Below the pieces are notes generated by a model. That model made no database searches and was not told where the DNA came from. It worked only from the letters and a program-made list of their open reading frames with translations. From Massilia timonae CCUG 45783 (GTDB lineage Bacteria; Pseudomonadota; Gammaproteobacteria; Burkholderiales; Burkholderiaceae_D), in NCBI RefSeq assembly GCF_000315425.1, contig NZ_JH992922.1:1543226-1607225 (forward strand): a DNA stretch of 64,000 bases, given 5' to 3'. Each line of letters begins with the position of its first letter. The stretch's first letter is position 1. Position numbers and translations under genes: made by a program. Shown in pieces: positions 26,340 to 33,997 of this stretch.

Positions 26340-26849
26340 TCAGCGCGGCGCCGTGCTGCCGAACTTGCCGCCGTGGAAGATCAGGGCCGATTGCGGATGG
26401 ACCTGGCACTCCTCGACCTCGCCGACGAAGATGACATGGTCGCCTTCGGGATAGCGGCTGCGGTTGTGGCATTCGAACCACGCCGACACGCCTTTCAGGA
26501 TCGGCAGGCCGGTGCGCGACAGTTCGTACTCGACGCCCTCGAACGGATTCTCGGTGCGGCGCGAGAAGCGCAGCGCCAGTTCTTGCTGGCCGGCCGACAG
26601 CACATTGATCACGTAGTGCGAGTTGCCGCTGAAAATGGGCAGGCTGTTGGCGCCGGCGCCCAGGCTCCACAAGACCAGCGGCGGGTCGAGCGAGACCGAA
26701 TTGAAGGAGCTGGCGGTCAGGCCGCGGAAGCTGCCGTCGGCCAGGCGCGTGGTAATGACGGTCACGCCGGTCGCGAATTGCGACAGGGCGTGGCGGAAAT
26801 GTGTTGTATCGAAGCCGCGCGTCGTGGCGCGGGCGGAAAGTGTATTCAT
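26340..26849 (-). CDS. Flavin reductase family protein
   Basis: This 169-residue protein carries the flavin-reductase-like FMN-binding split barrel. FRHALSQFATGVTVITT, GLTASSFNSVSLDPPLVLWSL and NVLSAGQQELALRF follow the HpaC/RutF pattern. It would supply reduced flavin to a monooxygenase or act as an FMN reductase. No monooxygenase gene is next to it, so the partner is unknown. Confidence 0.88.
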   Translation of the reverse strand: MNTLSARATTRGFDTTHFRHALSQFATGVTVITTRLADGSFRGLTASSFNSVSLDPPLVLWSLGAGANSLPIFSGNSHYVINVLSAGQQELALRFSRRTENPFEGVEYELSRTGLPILKGVSAWFECHNRSRYPEGDHVIFVGEVEECQVHPQSALIFHGGKFGSTAPR

Positions 26850-26984
26850 GCGATTCCTGAACGTTGGCGCTCATTATGCCATCGTCGGGGGAGTCCTTGC
26901 CGCGTATGCAGGCAGTTCGATGCAGGATGGGGCACTTTGCGCTACATTAAAGGATATCTAATCTGACAAATGCCAAGGTGAACT

Positions 26985-27527
26985 ATGAGTGAGCAAAAAG
27001 CAGCCGAAGTCGCCATCCTCGGCGGAGGATGCTTCTGGTGCGTCGAAGCGGTTTACCTCGAGGCGCGCGGCGTCACCCGCGTCGAATCCGGCTATATGGG
27101 CGGCCAGGTCGACCATCCGACCTATGAGGCGGTGTGCGGCGGCGCCACCGGCCACGCCGAGGTGGTGCGTCTCGAATTCGATCCTGCCGTGATCAGCTAC
27201 CGCGACATCCTCGAGATCTTTTTCACCATCCACGACCCGACCACCCTGAACCGCCAGGGCAATGACGTCGGCACGCAGTACCGCTCGGTGATCTTTACCA
27301 CCTCGCCGGAACAGGCCGAGATCGCGCACAAGGTGATCGGCGAGATGGGCCTGGTGTGGGATGCGCCGATCGTCACCGAGGTCAAGCCCCAGGAAACCTG
27401 GTACAAGGCCGAGGACTATCACCAGAACTATTTCGCCCAGCACCCGCTGCAGGGCTATTGCGCCTTCGTGGTGGCGCCGAAGGTGGCCAAGTTCCGCAAG
27501 ACCTTCACGGATCGCCTGAAGGCCTGA
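26985..27527 (+). CDS. msrA: Peptide-methionine (S)-S-oxide reductase
   Basis: This 180-residue MsrA repairs oxidised methionine. The catalytic GGGCFWCVEAVY motif is near residue 15, followed by GYMGGQVDHPTYEAVCGGATGHAEVV, and YHQNYFAQHPLQGYC contains the substrate-pocket region. AAGGTGAACT before the ATG is a good ribosome-binding site. It is transcribed convergently with cfa. Confidence 0.95.
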   Translation: MSEQKAAEVAILGGGCFWCVEAVYLEARGVTRVESGYMGGQVDHPTYEAVCGGATGHAEVVRLEFDPAVISYRDILEIFFTIHDPTTLNRQGNDVGTQYRSVIFTTSPEQAEIAHKVIGEMGLVWDAPIVTEVKPQETWYKAEDYHQNYFAQHPLQGYCAFVVAPKVAKFRKTFTDRLKA

Positions 27528-27540
27528 TGGTCGGGCAGGG

Positions 27541-27576
27541 ACTCAGGCAGACATTCAGGCAGACATTCAGGCATAC
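27541..27576. repeat. Three tandem 12-bp repeats at the 3' end of cfa
   Basis: ACTCAGGCAGAC, ATTCAGGCAGAC and ATTCAGGCATAC lie in tandem (27541-27576) between msrA and cfa. The last unit contains the cfa stop codon. Because the unit is 12 bp, on the minus strand the cfa frame meets another TGA every four codons. Confidence 0.75.
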
Positions 27577-28787
27577 ATATACCTCCTCGACCACGGCAGC
27601 TGCGCCACGTCGCTTCCCGTCTTGCCGCACACGATCTGGTACAGGCTGATCCGGTCGTGGGCGAAGGCGTAGGCGCAGCCGGCCAGGTACACGTGCCAGA
27701 TGCGGAAGCGCTTCGGATCGGTCAGGGTGCGGATGTGGGCCGCATTGCTCTCGAAATTGTCGGTCCAGAGCGCGCAGGTATGGGCGTAGTGGCGGCGCAG
27801 GTTTTCCACGTCGCGCACTTCCAGGCCGCCTTCCTGCATCGCCCGCACCACGGTGGCCAGGTGCGCCAATTCTCCCTGCGGGAACACGTATTCGTCGATG
27901 AACTGGCCACCGCCGTAGGGCGTCGCGCCATTGTCGACGTCGGTGGTGGTGATCCCGTGATTCATTGCCACGCCGCCAGGGGCCAGCAGGTCGGCCACCC
28001 GCGCGAAATAATCCTTCAGGTGCTGCACGCCGACGTGCTCGAACATGCCCACGCTGGTGATGCGCTCGAAGCGGCCGTCGACGTCGCGGTAGTCCTGCAG
28101 CCGGATCTCGATCCGGTCTTGCAGCCCGGCTTTTGCTACCCGTTCGCGCGCCAGCGCGGCCTGGTTTTCGGACAGCGTGATGCCCACGCAGCGCGCGCCG
28201 AATTTTTCGGCCGCGCGCAGCGCCAGCGCCCCCCAGCCGCAGCCGATGTCGAGCAGGGTCTGGCCGGGACGCAGGTCGATCTTGCGCAGGATGTGGTCGA
28301 TCTTCTTGACCTGCGCGGTGGCCAGGTCTTCGTCGCCTCCCTCGAAGTAGGCGCAGGAATACACCATGCCGGGATCGAGCCAGGCGGCGTAGAACTCGTT
28401 GGAGACGTCGTAGTGGTAGCGGATCGCGTCGCGGTCGGATTCGCGCGTGTGGTTTTTCCGGAAGCCCAGCGCATCGGCCAGGCGGCCGCGCCTCGTGTCG
28501 GCCGCGCCGGACGCCGCCAGCGCATTGCCGATGGCGATGATGTCGGCCGCACGCCCCATCACCTCGATCGCGCCTTCGACGTAGGCGCGGCCCAGGCTGT
28601 ACAGGGAAGGGGAGCGCAGGTAGCGCAGCGCGGCGGGGCCGGGGATGCGGATGGTGACCCGTGGCGGATCGGGCGACAGGTCGATGCGTTCACCGTTCCA
28701 CAGCTCCACGCGCAGCGGCAGTGACAGTTGCGGCAATTTGCCGCGCAGGCCTGCTTGCCAGGCCGACAGCTTGATCTGATCGAACAC
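27567..28787 (-). CDS. cfa: Cyclopropane-fatty-acyl-phospholipid synthase
   Basis: This 406-residue SAM-dependent methyltransferase adds a methylene bridge to unsaturated membrane lipid chains. An N-terminal lipid-binding region (residues about 1-100) is followed by the Rossmann core with LLDIGCGWGALALRAAE. ESDRDAIRYHYDVSNEFYAAWLDPGMVYSCAYF is a strong family signature, and the C-terminal FRIWHVYLAGCAYAF is typical. It starts at GTG 28787, preceded by AGGGGTGG. It lies downstream of the pdxH fusion on the same strand, 62 bp away. Confidence 0.93.
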   Translation of the reverse strand: MFDQIKLSAWQAGLRGKLPQLSLPLRVELWNGERIDLSPDPPRVTIRIPGPAALRYLRSPSLYSLGRAYVEGAIEVMGRAADIIAIGNALAASGAADTRRGRLADALGFRKNHTRESDRDAIRYHYDVSNEFYAAWLDPGMVYSCAYFEGGDEDLATAQVKKIDHILRKIDLRPGQTLLDIGCGWGALALRAAEKFGARCVGITLSENQAALARERVAKAGLQDRIEIRLQDYRDVDGRFERITSVGMFEHVGVQHLKDYFARVADLLAPGGVAMNHGITTTDVDNGATPYGGGQFIDEYVFPQGELAHLATVVRAMQEGGLEVRDVENLRRHYAHTCALWTDNFESNAAHIRTLTDPKRFRIWHVYLAGCAYAFAHDRISLYQIVCGKTGSDVAQLPWSRRYMYA

Positions 28788-28837
28788 GGTCCACCCCTTT
28801 TTATCAAAGGCGTAGCCGGCCGCGGCTCCTGGCCGGT

Positions 28838-28863
28838 TACGGTTGCAAACTACGGTTGCAAAC
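28838..28863. repeat. 13-bp tandem duplication over the pdxH stop
   Basis: TACGGTTGCAAAC occurs twice in tandem (28838-28850, 28851-28863). The pdxH stop codon (28850-28852) lies at the junction. The protein still ends in the family-typical RLQP, so the duplication added only non-coding sequence. Confidence 0.7.
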
Positions 28864-30061
28864 GCTGGCGCGTCCAGCCGCCGTCTTCCCGCCGCTCGTA
28901 GACGATGCGGTCATGGAAGCGCGAACGCCGGCCTTGCCAGAATTCGATACGGTCGGGGATCAGGCGGTAGCCGCCCCAGTTGTCGGGACGCGCCGGATCC
29001 TCGCCGGCCCCCTGCGCCACGACGTCATAGTTCTGTTCGAGTTGCGCACGGCTGGCGATCGGCGCGCTCTGCTTCGAGGCGATCGCCGACAGCCGGCTCT
29101 TGAGTGGACGGCTGCGGAAATAACGGTCGCTTTCGTCAGGCGTCGTGCGCTCCACACGACCTTCGATGCGTACCTGGCGTTCGAGTTCGCTCCAGAAGAA
29201 CAGCAATGCGGCGACACTGTTTTCGCGCAAATCCGAACCCTTCTTGCTGTCGTAATTCGTGTACCACGAGAAGCCGCGCGCATCGAATTGCTTGACCAGC
29301 ACGATGCGCGAGCTCGGGCGGCCATTGGCGGCCACGGTGGACAGCGACATCGCATTCGGTTCATTCACCTCGGCCTTCAGGGCCTGCTCGAACCAGGCCG
29401 TGAACTGGTCGATCGGGTCGTCCAGCACGTCGGCTTCGTCGAGGCTGGCCTGGCCGTAGTCCTTGCGCAGATCGGCCACGGCCTGGCCCAGGGCCGGTGA
29501 CAGCGGCGTAGTCGCAGGTGTTCCCGATGCCGCGATGCCGCGCCGCAGTTGCATGGCCTGGCCCAGGCGCGCCATCTGCTCCGGCGAGAACAGGCGCAGC
29601 GCCATCGGCGCAATATTGCTTTCCTCGCGCTCCATGTGGGAGGTATAGCTGGCCACGAAGCGCCGCACCTGGCTTTCCGACAGCACCGTGCCCGTGCCTT
29701 CGGCGATGGCGGTCAGCTGCTCGTGCAGGTCTTGCCACAACGCATCCATATCCTTGTGGTCTTGCAGGATGGTCGGCGCCAGCGCCTGCAGGATGGCGGC
29801 GTCGTCGCCCTGGGCGGTGGCGCGCAGCATCGGGATCAGGTCCTGCTCCTCGTCGTCGTGGTGCAGGTGGGCGGCCTTGTCGAAATAGCGCAGCACCGCG
29901 CTTGCCGCCTGGCGCGCCTGGTCGTCGGCGCCGTGCTGGGGCAGGTGTTCCAGCAGCTTTTCCAGGGTCGCGAGCTGCTTGCGGATGCGTCCGTGGCAAT
30001 GCTTGAGCACGGCGATCGGTTGATCGAAATCGGGGGCGGTGTCGGGCAGCAGCGAGCTCAT
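28850..30061 (-). CDS. pdxH: Hemerythrin-domain / pyridoxamine 5'-phosphate oxidase fusion
   Basis: One uninterrupted frame of 403 residues joins two domains. Residues about 12-170 are a hemerythrin HHE domain, with candidate iron ligands H21/H23 in [17 protein letters not shown] (65-74), H102 in LQDHKDMD and H142/E146 in SHMEREE. Residues about 194-403 are a complete Pdx[58 protein letters not shown], and the C-terminal [13 protein letters not shown] ending RLQP. PdxH makes pyridoxal phosphate from PNP/PMP with FMN and O2. The linker (about 170-193) is Ala/Thr/Pro-rich and contains no stop. PdxH is normally about 210 residues, so the N-terminal domain is extra. ATG 30061 begins the hemerythrin domain; earlier in-frame codons look non-coding. 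An internal start at Met170 could also give PdxH alone. Confidence 0.9.
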   Translation of the reverse strand: MSSLLPDTAPDFDQPIAVLKHCHGRIRKQLATLEKLLEHLPQHGADDQARQAASAVLRYFDKAAHLHHDDEEQDLIPMLRATAQGDDAAILQALAPTILQDHKDMDALWQDLHEQLTAIAEGTGTVLSESQVRRFVASYTSHMEREESNIAPMALRLFSPEQMARLGQAMQLRRGIAASGTPATTPLSPALGQAVADLRKDYGQASLDEADVLDDPIDQFTAWFEQALKAEVNEPNAMSLSTVAANGRPSSRIVLVKQFDARGFSWYTNYDSKKGSDLRENSVAALLFFWSELERQVRIEGRVERTTPDESDRYFRSRPLKSRLSAIASKQSAPIASRAQLEQNYDVVAQGAGEDPARPDNWGGYRLIPDRIEFWQGRRSRFHDRIVYERREDGGWTRQRLQP

Positions 30062-30172
30062 GGCAATCCAGTGGCATTTTAGTGACACGCGACAAGTTTG
30101 GCGCACCACTATTTGGTTATCTAAGAGGTATTTTAGTGCAGATGCGAAAGTGCTGTCCGCTACAATATTGGG

Positions 30173-31063
30173 ATGAACCAGATCAACACTCAGCTCTTTT
30201 CGGCAACGTTGGACGAGGAAGTCGACTTTGCGCGCCGCTTCGGCGGCATCGCACGCCTGTACGGTGAGCGTGCGCTGGAACGTTTCCGCGCGGCGCACGT
30301 CTGCGTGATCGGCGTCGGCGGCGTCGGCTCGTGGGTGGTCGAGGCGCTGGCGCGCAGCGCGGTCGGCCACCTGACCCTGATCGACCTCGACAATGTGGCC
30401 GAGTCGAACATCAACCGCCAGATCCAGGCGCTGTCGTCGACCGTCGGCATGGCCAAGATCGAGGCGCTCAAGCAACGCATCGCCCAGATCAATCCGTTCT
30501 GCCAGGTCACGCTGGTCGAGGATTTTATCGACGTCGAGAACATCCCGGCAATGATCGCCGACAAGAATTTCGATTACGTGGTCGACGCCATCGACAGCGT
30601 GAAACCGAAGGCGGCCCTGATCGCCTGGTGCAGCGCCAACAAGATGCCGCTGGTGGTGGTGGGCGGCGCGGGCGGCCAGATCGATCCGACCAAGGTCGAG
30701 ATCCGCGACCTGGCCCGCACCGAGCAAGAACCGCTGCTCAAGAAAGTGCGCAAGATCCTGCGCGCGCAATACGGCTTTTCGCGCGGCGAAAAGCAGAAAT
30801 ACCATATCGACGCCGTGTTCTCGATGGAACCGCTGCGCTATCCCGATGCTGGCGATGCCTGCGCGGTCGATCCGAACAGCATCACGGGCCTGAACTGCGC
30901 CGGTTTCGGTTCGAGCATGGTCGTCACCGCGACCTTCGGCATGGTGACGGCCGGACAGGTGCTGCGCCGCCTGGCTGAGGCAGCCAATGCAGAGGCGGCC
31001 CTGGAGGCCAGTGCTGTACCGGCAGTGCAAACTGTGCAAGCTGAAGCGGCCTTGTTATCATAA
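30173..31063 (+). CDS. tcdA: tRNA threonylcarbamoyladenosine dehydratase
   Basis: This 296-residue ThiF/E1-like enzyme is known as TcdA or Csd[21 protein letters not shown] is the ATP-binding loop. [19 protein letters not shown] and [20 protein letters not shown] follow in order. It dehydrates t6A to cyclic ct6A in ANN-decoding tRNAs, using ATP. The extended C-terminal tail after about residue 265 is Ala-rich and probably disordered. It is divergent from the hemerythrin-pdxH gene, with about 110 bp between starts. Confidence 0.93.
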   Translation: MNQINTQLFSATLDEEVDFARRFGGIARLYGERALERFRAAHVCVIGVGGVGSWVVEALARSAVGHLTLIDLDNVAESNINRQIQALSSTVGMAKIEALKQRIAQINPFCQVTLVEDFIDVENIPAMIADKNFDYVVDAIDSVKPKAALIAWCSANKMPLVVVGGAGGQIDPTKVEIRDLARTEQEPLLKKVRKILRAQYGFSRGEKQKYHIDAVFSMEPLRYPDAGDACAVDPNSITGLNCAGFGSSMVVTATFGMVTAGQVLRRLAEAANAEAALEASAVPAVQTVQAEAALLS

Positions 31064-31106
31064 GATTGTTGCAACCGTCCGGTTGCCTATTCTTGGAAGA
31101 GCACTC

Positions 31107-31640
31107 ATGATTCGTCGATCCGCATTCATTGCACTGCTGCTGGCCGCCGCGAGCGTCCAGGCGCAGGAAGGCGCGCAGGACGCCAGCAAGCCGACCACCC
31201 AGCCGCCGCCGGACGTGCAGCAGTCGAGCACGCCGCCGGTCGCGCCGCCTGACAACCAGGTTCCGGCGCCGGTGGCCGAGGCCCCGGCGCCCCAGGTCGA
31301 GATCGTCGACCGCGTGGTCGGCACCGGCAAGGAAGCGACGCTGGGCAGCAATGTCGTGGTCAACTACTCCGGCTGGTTCCACAAGCCGCTGGCCCGGCAG
31401 CAGCGCGGCCGCAAGTTCGACTCCTCGCTCGAGCCAGGCCGCGAGCCGCTCGAGTTCCAGCTCGGCGCGGGCCGCGTCATCAAGGGCTGGGAGCAGGGCG
31501 TGGCCGGCATGAAGGTCGGCGGCAAGCGCACCCTGATCATCCCGAGCGCGCTTGCCTACGGCAAGCGCGGCGCGGGCGGCGGCGTGATCCCGCCCGATTC
31601 CGACCTGATCTTCGACGTGGAACTGCTGGACGTCCGATAA
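31107..31640 (+). CDS. Secreted FKBP-type peptidyl-prolyl cis-trans isomerase
   Basis: This 177-residue protein has a signal peptide (ending ASVQAQE), then a Pro/Gln-rich linker (about residues 25-80) and one FKBP domain (about 85-177). Conserved FKBP segments are [45 protein letters not shown] and [16 protein letters not shown]. It catalyses prolyl isomerisation and probably works in the periplasm as a folding factor. ATG 31107 is chosen for the signal peptide. Confidence 0.93.
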   Translation: MIRRSAFIALLLAAASVQAQEGAQDASKPTTQPPPDVQQSSTPPVAPPDNQVPAPVAEAPAPQVEIVDRVVGTGKEATLGSNVVVNYSGWFHKPLARQQRGRKFDSSLEPGREPLEFQLGAGRVIKGWEQGVAGMKVGGKRTLIIPSALAYGKRGAGGGVIPPDSDLIFDVELLDVR

Positions 31641-31671
31641 CGTCAAAATTTGTTCGACAACGGGAGGCGGC

Positions 31672-32604
31672 ATGAGAATCGCGAACGATGTCACTGAACT
31701 GATTGGCAATACCCCGCTGGTGCGCATCCGCAAGCTGGCGATGGAGAGCAAGGCCGACCTGGTCGGCAAGCTCGAATTCCACAATCCCGCGCACAGCGTC
31801 AAGGACCGCATCGGCCTGGCCATGATCGAGGCCGCCGAGGCGGCCGGCCTCATCACCCCCGACACCACGGTCGTCGAGCCCACCAGCGGCAATACCGGCA
31901 TCGCGCTGGCGATGGTGTGCGCGGCGCGCGGCTACCGCTGCAAGCTGGTGATGCCCGAGACCATGAGCAACGAGCGGCGCATGCTGTTGCGCGCCTACGG
32001 CGCCGAGCTGGTGCTCACGCCCGGCAGCGAAGGCATGCTGGGCGCCATCCGGCGCGCCGAAGAGATCGTCGCGAACGATCCGCGCGCTTTCATGCCGCAG
32101 CAATTCAACAATCCCGCCAACCCCGAGGTGCACCGCCGCACCACGGCCGAGGAAATCTGGCGCGACACCGACGGCAAGATCGACATCCTGGTGGCGGGCG
32201 TCGGCACCGGCGGCACCATCACCGGCGTCAGCGAGTCTATCCGCCCGCGCCGCCTAGGCTTCCAGGCGATCGCCGTGGAACCCGAGGCGTCGCCGATGCT
32301 GTCGAAGGGAAGCAAGGGCCCGCACCCGATCCAGGGCATCGGGGCCGGCTTCGTGCCGCAGGTCCTGAATACCGCGTCCTACGACGAAGTCATTTGCGTG
32401 AAGAACGAGGATGCCTTCGAGACGGCGCGCGCCGCGGCGCGCGAGGAGGGGCTGCTGGTCGGCATCTCGTCGGGCGCGGCGCTGTGGGCCGCGATCCAGG
32501 TAGCGCGCCGGCCGGAGAACGCAGGCAAGCTGATCGTCGTCATCATCCCCTCGTTCGGCGAGCGTTACCTCAGCACGGCACTGTACGCCAACCTGGCAGG
32601 CTGA
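31672..32604 (+). CDS. cysK: Cysteine synthase (O-acetylserine sulfhydrylase)
   Basis: This 310-residue PLP enzyme makes cysteine from O-acetylserine and sulfide. The PLP lysine is in [11 protein letters not shown], the PLP phosphate loop is VGTGGTITG, and the substrate loop is [11 protein letters not shown]. The C-terminal [11 protein letters not shown] and FGERYLST match CysK rather than CysM. GGGAGGCGGC lies before the ATG. It follows the FKBP gene by 31 bp on the same strand. Confidence 0.92.
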   Translation: MRIANDVTELIGNTPLVRIRKLAMESKADLVGKLEFHNPAHSVKDRIGLAMIEAAEAAGLITPDTTVVEPTSGNTGIALAMVCAARGYRCKLVMPETMSNERRMLLRAYGAELVLTPGSEGMLGAIRRAEEIVANDPRAFMPQQFNNPANPEVHRRTTAEEIWRDTDGKIDILVAGVGTGGTITGVSESIRPRRLGFQAIAVEPEASPMLSKGSKGPHPIQGIGAGFVPQVLNTASYDEVICVKNEDAFETARAAAREEGLLVGISSGAALWAAIQVARRPENAGKLIVVIIPSFGERYLSTALYANLAG

Positions 32605-32610
32605 ACCTCG

Positions 32611-33585
32611 TCAGTGCGCGTGGCCCTGCAAGGTGCAGTGGTGATGGATCGTCCCCTGTTCCACCTGCAGCGTGGAGTGGTGGATCGCATACTTTTCGCG
32701 CAACGTGTGTTCGATGGCGTCGAGCGTCGCGTCGCCCGGGTAGCCGCCCGGGATCACCAGGTGGGCGGTGAGCGCGGTCTCGGTCGTGCTCATGGCCCAG
32801 ATATGCAGGTCATGGACTTCGGTCACGCCGGGCTGGCCGGCCAGGAAGGCCTGCACCTTGCCCGCGTCGACGTTCGGCGGCACGGCCGCCATCGACAGCT
32901 GCACCGACTCGCGCAGCAGCGACCAGGTGCCGATCACGATCACCACCACGATCCCCAGGCTCACGATCGGATCGATCCAGGTCCAGCCCGAATACATGAT
33001 CGCCAGGCCCGAGATGACCACGCCCAGCGACAGCGCGGCGTCGGCCGCCATGTGCAGGTAGGCGCCGCGGATGTTCAGGTCGCCCTTGCTGCCGGCTAAA
33101 AACAACCAGGCCGAGAAGCCGTTGATGACGACGCCAATGGCGGCCACGATCGAGACCGTGGCGCCGGCCACCGGCGCCGGCTCGGCGATGCGCTGCACCG
33201 CCTCCCAGGCGATGGCGCCGCAGGCCACCATCAGCAGCAGGCCGTTGCCCAGCGCCGCCAGGATCGACGAGCCGCGCAGGCCATAGGTGTAGCGGCCCTT
33301 GGGCGCGCTCTTGGCCAGCAGGGCGGCGCCCCAGGCCAGCATCAGGCCCAGCACGTCGGACAGGTTGTGGCCGGCGTCGGCCATCAGCGCGGTGGAGTGG
33401 GCGATGAAGCCGTAGGTGAACTCGACGATGACGAAGGCCAGGTTCAGGCCGATCGCCAGTGCGAAGGCGCGGCCATGGCCATCGGGCGAGGGCATGTGGT
33501 GGTGGTGGTGTCCGAAGCCATGGGAATGGCCGTGATCGTGGTCGTGATGATCGTGTCCGTGCTGGTGGTCGTGTGCGTGGTTCAT
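32611..33585 (-). CDS. Cation diffusion facilitator, zinc-type, with His-rich N-terminus
   Basis: This 324-residue CDF exporter has a strikingly His-rich N-terminus (NHAHDHQHGHDHHDHDHGHS, then a run of five His). Six membrane helices follow, with metal-site residues in ADAGHNLSDVLG (TM2) and LHMAADAALSLG (TM5). A C-terminal cytoplasmic domain (VHDLHIWAMSTTETALTAH) and a His-containing tail follow. It exports Zn2+ or a similar divalent metal by proton exchange across the inner membrane. Its ATG overlaps the stop of the ArsR/SmtB gene (ATGA), so the pair forms a regulated operon. An in-frame extension upstream to 33954 was rejected as overlapping the repressor gene. Confidence 0.93.
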   Translation of the reverse strand: MNHAHDHQHGHDHHDHDHGHSHGFGHHHHHMPSPDGHGRAFALAIGLNLAFVIVEFTYGFIAHSTALMADAGHNLSDVLGLMLAWGAALLAKSAPKGRYTYGLRGSSILAALGNGLLLMVACGAIAWEAVQRIAEPAPVAGATVSIVAAIGVVINGFSAWLFLAGSKGDLNIRGAYLHMAADAALSLGVVISGLAIMYSGWTWIDPIVSLGIVVVIVIGTWSLLRESVQLSMAAVPPNVDAGKVQAFLAGQPGVTEVHDLHIWAMSTTETALTAHLVIPGGYPGDATLDAIEHTLREKYAIHHSTLQVEQGTIHHHCTLQGHAH

Positions 33586-33938
33586 GCGTCCATTCCGTTG
33601 GCGGGTTCGGCGATGTGTTCGAACATGGTGGAGAGCAGGCTGCTGATGTGGGCGTCGGCAGCCGAATAAAAGACCTGCTTGCCCTGGCGCTCGGCCTTGA
33701 CGATGCGGGCCGCGCGCAGCAGGCGCAGGTGGTGGCTGACCAGCGAGCTGGACAGCATCAGGCCGGCCGCGATATCGCCCACCGCCGTCGGCTGGGCCAG
33801 GCAAGCCAGCACGATGCGCAGCCGGGTCGGGTCGCCCAGCAGGTGGAACAGGTCGGCCAGCTGGCCGATCGCTTCCTCGGGCGGTGGGGCGATCGGTTGG
33901 GCAGGCGGGTGTGCGGTCGTCAAGTTTGGCTCTAACAT
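33582..33938 (-). CDS. ArsR/SmtB-family zinc-sensing repressor
   Basis: This 118-residue winged-helix repressor has its helix-turn-helix in GLMLSSSLVSHHLRLLRAA. The last helix contains DAH, ten residues, then HIAE, i.e. D-x-H-x10-H-x2-E. This is exactly the alpha-5 zinc site known from SmtB and CzrA. The alpha-3 cysteine motif of ArsR/CadC is absent. It is therefore predicted to release DNA when zinc binds and to derepress the downstream CDF exporter, with which it overlaps by 4 nt. The ATG at 33938 lies inside a palindromic operator and has no Shine-Dalgarno, so the mRNA may be leaderless. Confidence 0.9.
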   Translation of the reverse strand: MLEPNLTTAHPPAQPIAPPPEEAIGQLADLFHLLGDPTRLRIVLACLAQPTAVGDIAAGLMLSSSLVSHHLRLLRAARIVKAERQGKQVFYSAADAHISSLLSTMFEHIAEPANGMDA

Positions 33939-33960
33939 GTGAATAGATGTTCATATGTTA
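33933..33960. promoter_or_regulatory. ArsR/SmtB operator
   Basis: TAACATGTGAA (33933-33943) and TTCATATGTTA (33950-33960) form an imperfect inverted repeat (10 of 11 positions) around a 6-nt centre. The arms match the AT-rich ATATGAACA-type arms of SmtB/CzrA operators. The start codon of the repressor gene lies in the left arm, so binding would block transcription initiation directly. Confidence 0.7.
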
Positions 33961-33964
33961 GGCG

Positions 33965-33997
33965 AAAACAACCGCGCCGGGCAAGCGCGGTGTTGTT
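33965..33997 (-). terminator. Terminator-like hairpin at the 3' end of the M16 peptidase gene
   Basis: Arms AACAACCGCGC (33967-33977) and GCGCGGTGTTGTT (33985-33997) pair with a 2-nt bulge. Read on the minus strand, the second arm ends in a T-rich GTTGTTTTC. It overlaps the stop codon of the M16 peptidase gene and separates it from the ArsR operator. Confidence 0.6.

Noticed and set aside
30062..31039. N-terminal extension of the hemerythrin-PdxH frame to a 729-residue protein
   Set aside because: The extension lies opposite tcdA and has shadow-type composition. The hemerythrin domain begins right after ATG 30061.
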